64,000 bases of DNA from Kitasatospora aureofaciens (GCF_019192735.1 NZ_JAHTKP010000014.1:112637-176636); one strand, 5' to 3'. Positions 10,874-20,774 are shown, numbered from the stretch's first letter. Notes: generated from the letters alone by a model not told the origin. Program-made: numbers and translations.

Positions 10874-11701
10874 ATGCCTGCCAAGTCCCGTACGTACCAG
10901 CCCGCCAAGGTGATCGCCGCCCTGACGGCGCAGACCGGCGCGCTGCGCGATGCCGTCCGGCAGCTCTGCGAACGCGCCGACGCCGAGGAGCTGCTGGCCC
11001 GGCCGACCCGGGTGGGGGAGTGGACGGTCCGCGAGCTGATCGCGCACCTCGCCGTGCAGATCGACTGGGTGCCGGCGCACGTCGACGATCCGCAGGAGGG
11101 GCGGCCGCCGCTGGACCTGCTGGGGTGGGTGGCCGCGGTCGGCACGGTGGCGCCGCTGCTCGACGAGCAGGCGCGGGCGCAGGCCGCCGGCGAGTTCGGC
11201 GGGGATCCGGCCGCGGTGGCGGCGGCCTTCGAGCGGGCCGCGAACGGGCTGACCGACCTGCTGGCGGGCGCCGAAGTCCGGGACCCGCAGCGGAGGTTCG
11301 AGATCCGGCTGGGCTCGATGGCGCTCTCCGACATGCTGGTGACCCGGCTGGTGGAGACCGTCGTGCACGCCGACGACCTGGCCGACGCGCTCGGCCTCGA
11401 CGGCTTCCCGCACGACCGCCAGGCCGTCGCCGCCGTCACCCGGCTGCTCGCCGACGCCCTCGCCGCCCGGGCCCCGGGCGGCTCCGTCGAGCTGCGGATC
11501 CCGCCGTACGCTGTGGTCCAGGCCGTCGAGGGCCCCCGGCACACCCGCGGCACCCCGCCCAACGTGGTCGAGACGGACCCGCTGACCTGGATCCGGCTGG
11601 CCACCGGCCGTACCGGATGGGCCGCCGCCGTGGACGCCGCCACCGTGTCCGCCTCCGGCGAGCGCAGCGACCTGCGGGCGTACCTGCCGGTCCTGGGCTA
11701 A
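10874..11701 (+). CDS. Maleylpyruvate isomerase/sterol-carrier-like family protein
   Basis: A 275-residue protein of the actinobacterial mycothiol-dependent maleylpyruvate isomerase / DinB-like family. Helical N-terminal half with ALRDAVRQLCE and RVGEWTVRELIAHLA (the WTVRELIAHL pattern is the family hallmark, with its His a likely metal ligand), a metal-site-like VVHADDLADALG near residue 160, and a C-terminal SCP2-like domain containing the VVETDPLTWIRLATG motif. Substrate unknown. ATG at 10874 follows a GGGGG ribosome-site-like run; the longer frame runs into the purL terminator. Its stop overlaps the stop of the convergent gene. Confidence 0.85.
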   Translation: MPAKSRTYQPAKVIAALTAQTGALRDAVRQLCERADAEELLARPTRVGEWTVRELIAHLAVQIDWVPAHVDDPQEGRPPLDLLGWVAAVGTVAPLLDEQARAQAAGEFGGDPAAVAAAFERAANGLTDLLAGAEVRDPQRRFEIRLGSMALSDMLVTRLVETVVHADDLADALGLDGFPHDRQAVAAVTRLLADALAARAPGGSVELRIPPYAVVQAVEGPRHTRGTPPNVVETDPLTWIRLATGRTGWAAAVDAATVSASGERSDLRAYLPVLG

Positions 11702-12120
11702 CGCAGTTGGCCGGCCAGGGTCTCGGCGGCCCTGCGCAGCGGCTCGCCGGTGAGCGAGGGCTCCGGATCGGCGGCGCGGAGGTTCTGGGAGAGGAACAGG
11801 ACGAGGTCGCCCTCGCCCTTGGGCGTGATCCGCGCGATCGCGGCGGTGCCCTGCCCCGGGACCAGCTTCGTCTGCCCGGGGCCGGGCTGCTCGGCGGCGA
11901 ACTGCTGGAGCTGCTGGGTGTCGAGCAGTGCGGCGGCCCGGATCCGCGGCAGCAGCATGTTGACGCCGTATCCGCTCTGCGGGACGGCCATGAGCTCGAT
12001 GTCCACCCGGGCCTGGCCGACCTGGTAGTGGCAGAGGATCTCCGCGCGCGGGGGACTGGCCGGCATCGACGGCATGGACGGCGGGTGGGTCCGGTCCGGG
12101 GGCCAGGGCTGGGCCGGCAC
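11698..12120 (-). CDS. Conserved hypothetical protein
   Basis: About 140 residues of unknown function; not recognised. The core (LCHYQVGQARVDIELMAVP through AIARITPKGEGDLVLFLSQN) looks like a small alpha/beta protein without transmembrane segments or signal peptide. Starts: GTG at 12120 has a GGGGCGA site upstream; ATGs at 12075 and 12066 lack one, so the first is preferred. The stop overlaps the convergent gene's stop by four bases, a tidy convergent arrangement that supports this strand being coding. Confidence 0.6.
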   Translation of the reverse strand: MPAQPWPPDRTHPPSMPSMPASPPRAEILCHYQVGQARVDIELMAVPQSGYGVNMLLPRIRAAALLDTQQLQQFAAEQPGPGQTKLVPGQGTAAIARITPKGEGDLVLFLSQNLRAADPEPSLTGEPLRRAAETLAGQLR

Positions 12121-12162
12121 ACCGTCGCCCCAGTTGCCGTCGACCGCGGGCCCGTCCTTGCC

Positions 12163-12351
12163 GTCCGGGCCGTCGCCGCGATCCAGATCGCCGCCGCCCT
12201 CGCCGCCGCCCTCGGCGCCGTCCCCCGGACAGCGGCCAAGGCGGCCCAGCTGCGGGCGGCCGGCGCCGCGCACGTGGTGGTCGCCGACGCACACCGCCAC
12301 CTGGAGGCCAACGGCCAGATCGGCAAGATCGTCGTCACCGTCCGGCACTGA
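12163..12351 (+). pseudogene. Remnant of a zinc-type alcohol dehydrogenase/quinone oxidoreductase
   Basis: The plus-strand translation gives AVAAIQIAAALAAALGAV, then KAAQLRAAGAAHVVVADAHR and LEANGQIGKIVVTV before a stop. These match two separate parts of MDR-family oxidoreductases: the NADPH-binding helix with the following 'KAAQLRALGADHVV' strand, and the extreme C-terminus ('AHRRLE..G..GKIVL'). In intact members about 100 residues lie between them; here they are fused at HVVVADAHR. No N-terminal catalytic domain is present. An internally deleted relic, directly upstream of the minus-strand gene. Confidence 0.6.
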
Positions 12352-12421
12352 GGCGCTGCGCGGCCGAGGCCGATCGCGCGACGGCGGTTGACCCCTGAGC
12401 CTCGGATGGCAGACTGCCTGC

Positions 12422-12841
12422 ATGGCGATTCACAGGAATCTTCTCGACGGCCCCGAACCGACGCTTCTGCCGGAGGACGAGCAGCCCTACAAGATGCTGG
12501 CGGAGGAGTCGGCCTCGCCGACCCAGGTCGCCGCCGACTACCCGGCGTTCTGCCTGGCCTGGGCCATGCTCGCCGACGACGCCTACGCGGCCGGCCGCTA
12601 CGTCGAGTCGTACGCCTACGCCCGCACCGGCTACCACCGCGGCCTCGACGCGCTGCGCCGCAGCGGCTGGAAGGGCCACGGGCCGGTGCCGTGGGAGCAC
12701 CGCGGCAACCGCGGCTTCCTGCGCTGCCTCGCGGGCCTGGCCCGCGCCGCCGGCGCGATCAAGGACACCGAGGAGGAGGCCCGCTGCTGGCAGTTCCTGA
12801 AGGACAGCAGCGAGGAAGCGTACGCCGCACTGAAGCAGTAG
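12422..12841 (+). CDS. DUF3151 family protein
   Basis: A 139-residue actinobacterial conserved protein of unknown function. The N-terminal MAIHRNLLDGPEPTLLPED and the central GYHRGLDALRRSGWKGHGPVPW block are characteristic of DUF3151. Mostly helical with a TPR-like feel, no signal peptide. It is convergent with fba and separated from it by a strong bidirectional terminator; the DUF3151/fba/DedA neighbourhood is conserved in actinobacteria including mycobacteria. Confidence 0.9.
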   Translation: MAIHRNLLDGPEPTLLPEDEQPYKMLAEESASPTQVAADYPAFCLAWAMLADDAYAAGRYVESYAYARTGYHRGLDALRRSGWKGHGPVPWEHRGNRGFLRCLAGLARAAGAIKDTEEEARCWQFLKDSSEEAYAALKQ

Positions 12842-12855
12842 CAGCCGCAGACGGA

Positions 12856-12889
12856 TGTGCCCCCCGGTGGACGACCACCGGGGGGCACA
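12856..12889. terminator. Bidirectional terminator between DUF3151 gene and fba
   Basis: A 15-bp perfect stem (TGTGCCCCCCGGTGG and its complement) with an ACGA loop lies between two convergent stop codons. Confidence 0.85.
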
Positions 12890-12911
12890 CGCGTTTACGC
12901 GGCTACCGCGC

Positions 12912-13934
12912 TCACTTCAGGCGGTTGCCGGCCGAACGCAGCTGCTGAGCGGCCTCCAGCACGCGGGCGGCCATGCTCGCCTCGGCCAGCTTGCCCCAGG
13001 TGCGCGGGTCGTAGGTGTTCTTCTTGCCGACCTCGCCGTCGACCTTCAGCACACCGTCGTAGTTGCGGAACATGTGGTCCGCGACCGGGCGGGTGAAGGC
13101 GTACTGGGTGTCGGTGTCCAGGTTCATCTTCACGACGCCGTTCTCCAGCGCGGTGGCGATCTCCTCCGCGGTCGAGCCCGAGCCGCCGTGGAAGACGAAG
13201 TCGAACGGGTCGGTCTTGCCGTACTGCTTGCCGATGGCGTCCTGCAGCTCGCGCAGCAGCTCCGGCTTCAGCACGACGTTGCCCGGCTTGTACACGCCGT
13301 GCACGTTGCCGAACGAGGCGGCCAGCAGGTAGCGGCCCTTCTCGCCCAGGCCCAGCGCCTCGGCGGTGCGCACGGCGTCGTTGACGGTGGTGTACAGCTC
13401 GTCGTTGATCTCGTGCGAGACGCCGTCCTCCTCGCCGCCGGTCGGGGTGATCTCGACCTCAAGGATGATCTTGGCGGCGGCGGCCTGGGCCAGCAGCTCC
13501 TGGGCGATCGCCAGGTTGTCCGCCAGGGTCTCGGCCGAGCCGTCCCACATGTGCGACTGGAACAGCGGGTTCCGGCCCTTGGCCACGCGCTCGGCGGAGA
13601 TCGCCAGCAGCGGGCGGACGTAGCCGTCCAGCTTGTCCTTCGGGCAGTGGTCGGTGTGCAGCGCGACGGTGATGTCGTACTTGGCGGCCACGATGTGGGC
13701 GAACTCGGCCAGCGCCACGGCGCCGGTCACCATGTCCTTCTTGTGCTGGCCGCCCAGGAACTCCGCGCCACCGGTCGAGATCTGGATGATGCCGTCGCTC
13801 TCGGCCTCGGCGAAACCGCGCAGCGCGGCGTGCAGGGTCTGCGACGAGGTCACGTTGATGGCCGGGTAGGCGAACTTGCCCGCCTTGGCCCGGTCCAGCA
13901 TCTCGTTGTAGACCTCGGGAGTTGCGATGGGCAT
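12912..13934 (-). CDS. fba: Class II fructose-1,6-bisphosphate aldolase
   Basis: A 340-residue zinc-dependent aldolase of glycolysis and gluconeogenesis that cleaves fructose-1,6-bisphosphate to DHAP and glyceraldehyde-3-phosphate. Visible motifs: INVTSSQTLHAALRGF near the N-terminus, the metal-binding ALHTDHCPKDK near residue 95, the SHMWDGSAE segment, FGNVHGVYKPGNV with a zinc His, and FHGGSGST for phosphate binding. ATG at 13934 is preceded by AGGAGCG; upstream in-frame extensions lack a site. Convergent with the DUF3151 gene and divergent from dedA. Confidence 0.97.
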   Translation of the reverse strand: MPIATPEVYNEMLDRAKAGKFAYPAINVTSSQTLHAALRGFAEAESDGIIQISTGGAEFLGGQHKKDMVTGAVALAEFAHIVAAKYDITVALHTDHCPKDKLDGYVRPLLAISAERVAKGRNPLFQSHMWDGSAETLADNLAIAQELLAQAAAAKIILEVEITPTGGEEDGVSHEINDELYTTVNDAVRTAEALGLGEKGRYLLAASFGNVHGVYKPGNVVLKPELLRELQDAIGKQYGKTDPFDFVFHGGSGSTAEEIATALENGVVKMNLDTDTQYAFTRPVADHMFRNYDGVLKVDGEVGKKNTYDPRTWGKLAEASMAARVLEAAQQLRSAGNRLK

Positions 13935-14256
13935 GCGATCCGCTCCTGTCGGGTTGCGGCGTACGGACGGTGCTGTCCGACGCTGTGTACGCCTTCGTGA
14001 CGACTCCGGGGTACCGGCCGCCGACGCGCGGCTCTGCGGGTCCGGCTGCTCCGGTACCAGGTTCGAGGCGACCACCGCGGTACGACAACGAGGGTATTTG
14101 CGACCGCGGACCGGAAGCCTGTGCCATCTTCCCAGACTCGTGCGCGCAGGTCAGCATGAGCCCGCCAGTCGGAATTCCGGCCCTCGGGGGTCCGCGGGTC
14201 GCCCGAACGGCCCCGGTCGGCAGCTGCCGTCAAGGTACGCCCGCTATCCTGCGCCC
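13935..14256. other. Divergent intergenic region fba/dedA
   Basis: About 320 bp without a supportable gene. It must hold the fba promoter and ribosome site and the dedA promoter; I cannot assign hexamers confidently. Confidence 0.4.
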
Positions 14257-14976
14257 GTGGACTACAACCAGCTGGCCGTCAACCTGCTCGACGCCAAACA
14301 ACTGATCTCGTCCCTCGGCGCCATCGGGCTTCTCGCGATCATCTTCGCGGAGACCGGCCTGCTGGTCGGGTTCTTCTTCCCGGGCGACTCCCTGCTGATC
14401 ATCGCCGGTGTCGCCGCCTCCAACGCGGCCTCGTCGGTGCTCGGCCAAGGCGCCAAGCTGCCCATCGCGGTCCTGCTCATCGGCGCCCCGGTGGCGGCGG
14501 TCGCGGGCGCCCAGCTCGGGCATCTGATCGGGGCGAAGGTCGGGCCCAGGATGTTCGACAAGCCAGACTCGAAGATCTTCCGCCGCGAGTACGTGGTGAA
14601 GGCGGAGGAGTACTTCACCAAGTTCGGACCCGGCAAGGCCGTCGTACTGGCCCGATTCATGCCGATCGTCCGCACCTTCCTCAACCCCGTCGCCGGCACC
14701 CTGGAGATGCCGGCCCGGACGTTCTTCCTGTGGAACGTCATCGGCGGTGTGCTGTGGACCGAGTCCATGCTGCTGATCGGCTACTTCTTCGGTGACGCGC
14801 TCGCCCCGGTGATCGACAAGTACCTGATCCCGGCGGTGCTGCTGATCGTCCTGCTGTCGATCTCGCCGATCCTCATCGAGGTCGTGCGGGAGCGCAGGAA
14901 GAAGAAGGCGGGCGGCGAGGAGACCGCCGTCGGCGACACCGTGCAGAGCGGTGCCGGGCGCCACCGGCGGGGCTGA
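14257..14976 (+). CDS. DedA-family membrane protein
   Basis: A 239-residue DedA/SNARE-associated (VTT) family membrane protein; family members act in phospholipid flipping and membrane homeostasis. Hydrophobic segments include LGAIGLLAIIFAETGLLVGF and ISPILIEV near the end, with the family core FFPGDSLLIIAG and the RFMPIVRTFLNPVAGTLEMP signature (the conserved Arg-rich re-entrant region). GTG at 14257 opens VDYNQLAVNLLDAK; the longer frame upstream reads through the intergenic region and is not supported. Short basic C-terminal tail. Confidence 0.92.
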   Translation: MDYNQLAVNLLDAKQLISSLGAIGLLAIIFAETGLLVGFFFPGDSLLIIAGVAASNAASSVLGQGAKLPIAVLLIGAPVAAVAGAQLGHLIGAKVGPRMFDKPDSKIFRREYVVKAEEYFTKFGPGKAVVLARFMPIVRTFLNPVAGTLEMPARTFFLWNVIGGVLWTESMLLIGYFFGDALAPVIDKYLIPAVLLIVLLSISPILIEVVRERRKKKAGGEETAVGDTVQSGAGRHRRG

Positions 14977-14989
14977 GCACCTGCAGCAA

Positions 14990-15033
14990 AGAGGGCCCGG
15001 TCCTGTTTCACGTGAAACAGGACCGGGCCCTCT
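14990..15033. terminator. 44-bp perfect palindromic terminator between dedA and pyrE
   Basis: Two 22-bp perfect half-sites (outer arm AGAGGGCCCGGTCC) without loop bases, between the convergent dedA and pyrE genes. The central 16 bp is a ParB-binding sequence, so the element seems to double as a chromosome-segregation site. Confidence 0.85.
15004..15019. promoter_or_regulatory. parS: parS site (ParB-binding)
   Basis: TGTTTCACGTGAAACA contains the exact 14-bp Streptomyces parS consensus GTTTCACGTGAAAC. ParB loads at such sites to form the origin-proximal segregation complex. It is the only exact copy I noticed in the window. In S. coelicolor these sites cluster around oriC, which would place this window in the origin-proximal half of the chromosome (inference). 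Confidence 0.88.
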
Positions 15034-15057
15034 GTCGTGCTCGGATGTGTGCAGGTC

Positions 15058-15594
15058 TCAGAGACCCAGGTCGGCCGCGGTGTAGGCGGTCACGTACTCC
15101 AGGCCCTGGGCCTCGACCGCGGCGGCGCCGCCACGCTCGACGATCACCGCGACGCCGACCACCTCGGCGCCCGCCTCGCGCAGCGCCTCGACGGCGGTCA
15201 GCACCGAGCCACCGGTGGTGGAGGTGTCCTCGACCGCCAGCACGCGGCGGCCCTTCACGTCCGGGCCCTCGATCCGGCGCTGCAGGCCGTGCGCCTTGCC
15301 CGTCTTGCGGACCACGAACGCGTCCAGCCGCTGCCCGCGCGCGGCGGCGGCGTGCAGCATCGAGGCGGCCACCGGGTCGGCGCCCAGGGTCAGGCCGCCG
15401 ACGGCGTCGTACTCCAGGTGCGAGGTCGCGTCCAGCATCACCCGGCCGACCAGCGGGGCGGCCTCGCCGTCCAGCGTGATCCGGCGCAGGTCGACGTAGT
15501 AGTCGGCCTCCTTGCCGGAGGAAAGGGTGACCTTGCCGTGCACGACGGCCTTGTCCTTGATCTGTGCCAGCAGGGCGTCGCGGTCGTTGCTCAT
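15058..15594 (-). CDS. pyrE: Orotate phosphoribosyltransferase
   Basis: A 178-residue type I phosphoribosyltransferase that converts orotate and PRPP to OMP in pyrimidine synthesis. The PRPP-binding loop VLAVEDTSTTGGSVLTAV near residues 120-137 is diagnostic, with YYVDLRRITLDG near residue 33 and the flexible-loop FVVRKTGKAHG. The ATG start is followed by the typical MSNDRDALLAQIKDK. Convergent with dedA across the parS/terminator palindrome. Confidence 0.95.
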   Translation of the reverse strand: MSNDRDALLAQIKDKAVVHGKVTLSSGKEADYYVDLRRITLDGEAAPLVGRVMLDATSHLEYDAVGGLTLGADPVAASMLHAAAARGQRLDAFVVRKTGKAHGLQRRIEGPDVKGRRVLAVEDTSTTGGSVLTAVEALREAGAEVVGVAVIVERGGAAAVEAQGLEYVTAYTAADLGL

Positions 15595-15632
15595 GAGCGT
15601 TCAGTCTAGGTGCCTCAGGGGGCCCGTGCGCA

Positions 15633-16592
15633 TCAGCGGCGGCGCAGCGCCCTCGCCAGCACCACGGCGCCGCCCAGCAGGGCCACACCGCCGCCGATCA
15701 CCCACGGCATCGCATTGCGGCCGCCGGGGCCCGGCACGACGATCCCGCCCGCCTCGCCGCCCCAGCGGGACGCCGCGCGGGCGCGGGCGCTGCGGGCCGG
15801 CAGAGCCGGGGCGTAGCGCCCGCGCGGCGGGGCGTGGTCCACCTCCTCGGCGGAGCGGCCGACGATGCTGCGGCGCACCGGGCCGCTCACCGGCTCCTCC
15901 TCGTACTCGAACGGCAGCTCGGCGGGGATCTCCTCGGCCACGCCGTCCTCGTGCTCGTCGGCGCCGCCGGTGGGGAGGCCGAAGCGCTCGGCATCGGCGT
16001 CGGAGAAGGCGATGAGGTCGGAGAGGTCGTCGTCGAGGTCGTCGCCGGGCTCGTCCTGGCGCTCCTCGATGAACAGGACGCTCGCCTCGGCGTCCTCGCC
16101 CCCCGCCTCCTCGTCGGTCTCCTCCTCCGACTCTGCCTCCGACTCTGCCTCCGGGGAGGCGAGGGCGGCGGCGAAACGGTCCAGGAGGCGGCGGCCGGTG
16201 GCGGTGAGGGTGTCCTCGTCGAACTCGGTGAGGCGTCCGGTGGCGCTGAGGTCGCCGGTGAAGCGGATCACGGCGGTGCCGTCCTCGGCGCCGTCGACGA
16301 CGCTCACCCGGACGGTGGCCGTCGCCTCGCCGCTGCCACGGGCCTCCTGGCCCTCGGCGAGCACGGTCAGGACGCCCTCACGGCCCTCGATCAGTGACAG
16401 CACGCCCTTGTACGTGATGGTGGAGCCGCCGATCCGCACCTTGAGCCGGCCCCCGATCTCCTCGGCCGCCCCCGCACCGACGGCCGCGGGCTCGGTACTC
16501 AGGCCCGGCACACTCCGCGCCAGCAGCGCCGGATCCTGCAAGGCCTGCCGCACCAGCTCGGCGGACATTGGGACGACAACCTCATGCTCCAT
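15633..16592 (-). CDS. SRPBCC (CoxG-like) domain membrane-anchored protein
   Basis: A 319-residue protein. The N-terminal ~150 residues resemble the SRPBCC/carbon-monoxide-dehydrogenase subunit G fold (MEHEVVVPMSAELVRQALQDPALLARSVPG, GRLKVRIGGSTITYKG). A strongly acidic linker (residues ~155-245, many Glu/Asp) follows, then a basic stretch and one C-terminal hydrophobic helix (PWVIGGGVALLGGAVVLARAL) with RRR at the end, suggesting a tail anchor. Start at MEHE by family similarity. It lies 38 bp upstream of pyrE on the same strand. Ligand unknown. Confidence 0.8.
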   Translation of the reverse strand: MEHEVVVPMSAELVRQALQDPALLARSVPGLSTEPAAVGAGAAEEIGGRLKVRIGGSTITYKGVLSLIEGREGVLTVLAEGQEARGSGEATATVRVSVVDGAEDGTAVIRFTGDLSATGRLTEFDEDTLTATGRRLLDRFAAALASPEAESEAESEEETDEEAGGEDAEASVLFIEERQDEPGDDLDDDLSDLIAFSDADAERFGLPTGGADEHEDGVAEEIPAELPFEYEEEPVSGPVRRSIVGRSAEEVDHAPPRGRYAPALPARSARARAASRWGGEAGGIVVPGPGGRNAMPWVIGGGVALLGGAVVLARALRRR

Positions 16593-16682
16593 GCCACGGA
16601 GCCTACCGACCCAACCCCGCCCGGTCCCCACCTACGGCCCACCCGATTTCCCCCGCCCCACCCGCCTCGCCGCCCGGGTCGG

Positions 16683-18326
16683 TCAGCGGGGCCCCAGGAG
16701 GGTGAGGGCGGCCGGGGGGTGGGTGGGGCGGAGGGTGGTGAGGCGGGCCGCCGAGGTGCGGAGGGTGTCGGGGGTGAGGGCGCGGGGCGGTGGGGCGTCG
16801 GGGGCCAGCGTGAGTGCGGGTTGGGCGGCGGAGGCGAGGAGGAAGTCCTGGCTGCCGTCCGGCGCGCCGGGGCTGCAGCCGGCGGTGGCGCTGCCCTGGA
16901 CGGCGTAGGGCACGGTCCGCAGGCCCGCCGCCCTGAGCCCGGACTCGATCTGCCAGAGGCCGTGCTGGTCGCCGCCGGCCCGGACGGCGATCCGGCCGCC
17001 GGGGGAGAGCAGCCGGGTGGCGAGGCCGTAGAACTCCTGGGAGTGGAACTTCACCGGCCCGCCGTCGGCGGGTGCGGGCAGGTCGGCGAGGACGACGTCG
17101 TAGGCGTGGTCGGCGGTGGTGCCGCGCCGCAGCCACTTCATGGGGTCGGTTGCCGCGGTCTGCACCCGGGGGTCGTCCAGGGAGCGCCCGGTGAGGGCGG
17201 CGAGGCCGGGGTCGGTGCGGGCGAGGCGGGTGAGTTCGGGGTCGGCGTCGACGATCTGCACCGAGCGGACCCCGCTGTGCCGGAGGACCTCCCGGAGGGC
17301 GAGCCCGTCGCCGCCGCCGAGCAGGAGGACGCGGGTGTCGGGGCCGGCGGCCATGGCGGGGTGGACGAGGGCTTCGCTGCCGCGGTACTCGTCGGGCCCG
17401 CAGACGGCGAGCCGTCCGTCGAGGTAGAGCCGGAGGGGTCCTTCGGCGGGGCCGGTGAGGACGATCTCCTGGTGGTGGCTGTGGGTGGCGTAGCGGACGT
17501 CGGCGCCGTAGAGGGCGTGCCGGGCGGCGCGTTCGATGGCGTCGGAGCCGGCGGCGGCGCCGGTGAGGACGGCGAGGACGAGCCCGCAGCCGCCCCAGAG
17601 CAGCAGTCGTATCCGGGGCGCGGGTTCTTCGCGGAAGAGCCAGAGCACGACGGCGGCGCCGGCGACGGCGTTGACGGCGCCGGTGACGAGCGCGCCGGTG
17701 CCCGGGCCGAGGCTGGGCAGGATGAGGAACGGGAAGGCGAGGCCGCCGATGAGCGCGCCCACGTAGTCGGCGGCGAACAGGTCGGCCGCGGCCCGGCCGG
17801 CGTCCTCGCGGCGGATGCGCTGGATGAGGGTCATGAGGAGCGGGATCTCGGCGCCGATGAGGATGCCGATCAGGCAGGTGAGGCCGACCATCGCGGCCTG
17901 GTAGCGGCCGATCCACGCCCAGCAGGAGTAGAGCGCGAGGGTGGAGAGTCCGCCGGTGAGCGCGAGGGCGCATTCGACGAGGGCGAAGGCGGTGGCGGGT
18001 CGGCGGGTGAGGCGTTTGGCGAGCAGGGAGCCGAGGCCCATCGCGAACACCATGACGGAGAGCACGACGGAGGTCTGGGTGACCGTGTCGCCGAGCAGGT
18101 AGTCGCCGAGCGCGACGAGTTCGAGTTCGTAGACGAGTCCGCAGGCCGCGCAGACGAACGTGGCGAGCAGGACGGTCAGGCGGGCCAGCCGGGGGTGGGA
18201 GCGCAACCGGGACCGACGGCGGGCGGGCAGCGGGGTGAGGTTCCGCGCGAGCCTGGGTGGGTTGGCGTCGTCGAGGTCCACGCCCGGGTGCGTGGGCGGA
18301 CCGGCCGGATGATTGATCACGAACAA
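16683..18326 (-). CDS. Membrane-fused spermidine-synthase-like (polyamine aminopropyltransferase) protein
   Basis: A 547-residue protein with an N-terminal membrane domain of about seven helices (first LTVLLATFVCAACGLVYELELVAL near residue 50) and a C-terminal Rossmann methyltransferase-like domain of the spermidine synthase family. Binding motifs LLLGGGDGLALREVL near residue 325 and VQIVDADPEL, then DVVLADLPAPADGGPVKFHS and the FYGLATRLLSPGGRIAV strand. Such fusions are conserved in Streptomyces but their substrate is unproven. It is the first convincing gene left of the DUF2617 gene, same strand. Confidence 0.87.
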   Translation of the reverse strand: MFVINHPAGPPTHPGVDLDDANPPRLARNLTPLPARRRSRLRSHPRLARLTVLLATFVCAACGLVYELELVALGDYLLGDTVTQTSVVLSVMVFAMGLGSLLAKRLTRRPATAFALVECALALTGGLSTLALYSCWAWIGRYQAAMVGLTCLIGILIGAEIPLLMTLIQRIRREDAGRAAADLFAADYVGALIGGLAFPFLILPSLGPGTGALVTGAVNAVAGAAVVLWLFREEPAPRIRLLLWGGCGLVLAVLTGAAAGSDAIERAARHALYGADVRYATHSHHQEIVLTGPAEGPLRLYLDGRLAVCGPDEYRGSEALVHPAMAAGPDTRVLLLGGGDGLALREVLRHSGVRSVQIVDADPELTRLARTDPGLAALTGRSLDDPRVQTAATDPMKWLRRGTTADHAYDVVLADLPAPADGGPVKFHSQEFYGLATRLLSPGGRIAVRAGGDQHGLWQIESGLRAAGLRTVPYAVQGSATAGCSPGAPDGSQDFLLASAAQPALTLAPDAPPPRALTPDTLRTSAARLTTLRPTHPPAALTLLGPR

Positions 18327-18459
18327 ACGCTAGGCGACGTTCGGGACGGATAGCTGCACCCATCCGACGGACAGTGCGGGACGTCCCGTTGACGAATCGT
18401 TCCTGCGTGCGATTCAAAGGCTATGACGGGTTCGGTGCTCCCGCCGCGGCCGCTGTTGC

Positions 18460-18990
18460 TCATGGCTGCGGCACCACGAGCGAGGACCGGGTGCAGACCA
18501 GCTGCCCCTCCTGCGGGTAGGCGTGCCAGGTGCGCCAGAGCAGCCGGTCCGCGCCGCCCTGGGTGACCAGCGCGGTGAAGGCGCTCGGGTCGCCCGGGAA
18601 GATCCCGGCGAGGCCGCGCGGATGCCCCTCGACCAGGGCCAGCAGTTCCTGGGCGCGGGCCGCGAAGTCGTGCGGCGGCAGCGCCTCGATCCGGGCCGCG
18701 AACTCGTACTCCCAGCTGCCGACCTGCTTGGCCACCCGGGCGGGCAGCGGGGTGCGGCGGCTGGGCAGGCAGGCGACGGTCTCCAGGCACTCGTCCGGGC
18801 CGGCGACGACGACCACCTGGTGGGAGGCGCCGAGCAGCCGCAGCTGGAGGGTGCCGGACGTGCCGGGGCGGCCGGTGCCGTCGAGTCTCAGGTCGCGGAC
18901 CGCGAGAGCGGGCAGAAGTTCGCCGCCCAGGCACCAGGCCAGGTCACCGGCCCGGGTATCCGTGTAGGAGGTCTGCAGTGTGGTGAGCAT
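18460..18990 (-). CDS. DUF2617 family protein
   Basis: A 176-residue conserved actinobacterial protein of unknown function. Recognised by the N-terminal TLQTSYTDTRAGDLAWCLGG, the LRLLGASHQVVV strand with ETVAC, and the central WEYEFAARIEALPPHDFAARA. The C-terminal TWHAYPQEGQLVCTRSSL is also family-typical. No membrane segment or signal peptide. Same strand as the spermidine-synthase-like gene, a pairing seen in other Streptomyces. Confidence 0.85.
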   Translation of the reverse strand: MLTTLQTSYTDTRAGDLAWCLGGELLPALAVRDLRLDGTGRPGTSGTLQLRLLGASHQVVVVAGPDECLETVACLPSRRTPLPARVAKQVGSWEYEFAARIEALPPHDFAARAQELLALVEGHPRGLAGIFPGDPSAFTALVTQGGADRLLWRTWHAYPQEGQLVCTRSSLVVPQP

Positions 18991-19613
18991 GCTCGGCTCC
19001 GCGTTTCAGCTCCGTGCGCGCCCGCCGAGCAGCAGCGACTAGGCCTAGGCGATGGCGAGGCTGTTCGTGGCTGTGCGGCCCTGGGCGCGGCCGACCGTGG
19101 AAGGAAGGATTCCGGCTGGAGATTCAGCAGCAGAGAAGCATGAATACGCCGGGTCCGTCGGTGATTTACCCAACTTTGTCAAGCATTCACCGTTTCGAGC
19201 ACACCTGCTTCCCGGCTCTGATCGATCCGGTGTGCGAGTCTGCACAGCACGCGCCCCATGTGCCGGGTTGTGCGCCGCGCGCGCCGGTTGTGCGCCGGAC
19301 GAGCACCGCATGCGCCGCCGCCCGCCGGGCAGCGGGCCGGGCGGGCGGCGGGGTATGCCAAGGAGGCGGAGGCGATTGCCTCTCAGGCATCAACCTGGCA
19401 TATATGGATGGCGAGTTGACGAATCATCAGGATCGAGGTTGCGGGTCGATCGGTGCGAGGCTCCGAGCCGGTCGAGGACCGGCTCGATCGGGGGTTCGGT
19501 GAACACCAGTCCGAGCAACGGCGGGTGCTCGTCCAGGAATTCGGCCCATGAGTGCCGGATCTTCAGCCAACTCCCCGTCAGTTTCACGAGCTCGGCGGCG
19601 CTGGCGGGCGGGC
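18991..19613. other. Long intergenic region before the aminotransferase
   Basis: About 620 bp with no secure gene. One possible short minus-strand frame (GTG at 19587 to a stop at 19390, about 65 residues, containing SWAEFLDEHPPLLGLVFTEP) has no ribosome site and I do not call it. A small hairpin at 19464-19486 may end the aminotransferase transcript. The stretch 19395-19440 is comparatively AT-rich. Confidence 0.4.
19464..19486 (-). terminator. Possible terminator downstream of the aminotransferase
   Basis: Ten-base perfect stem CGAGCCGGTC with a GAG loop, about 130 bp past the aminotransferase stop. Confidence 0.4.

Positions 19614-20774
<1,161 letters not shown>

Noticed and set aside
19390..19587. 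Possible 65-residue minus-strand gene
   Set aside because: No ribosome site, GTG start only, overlaps the terminator-like hairpin, no similarity I can name.
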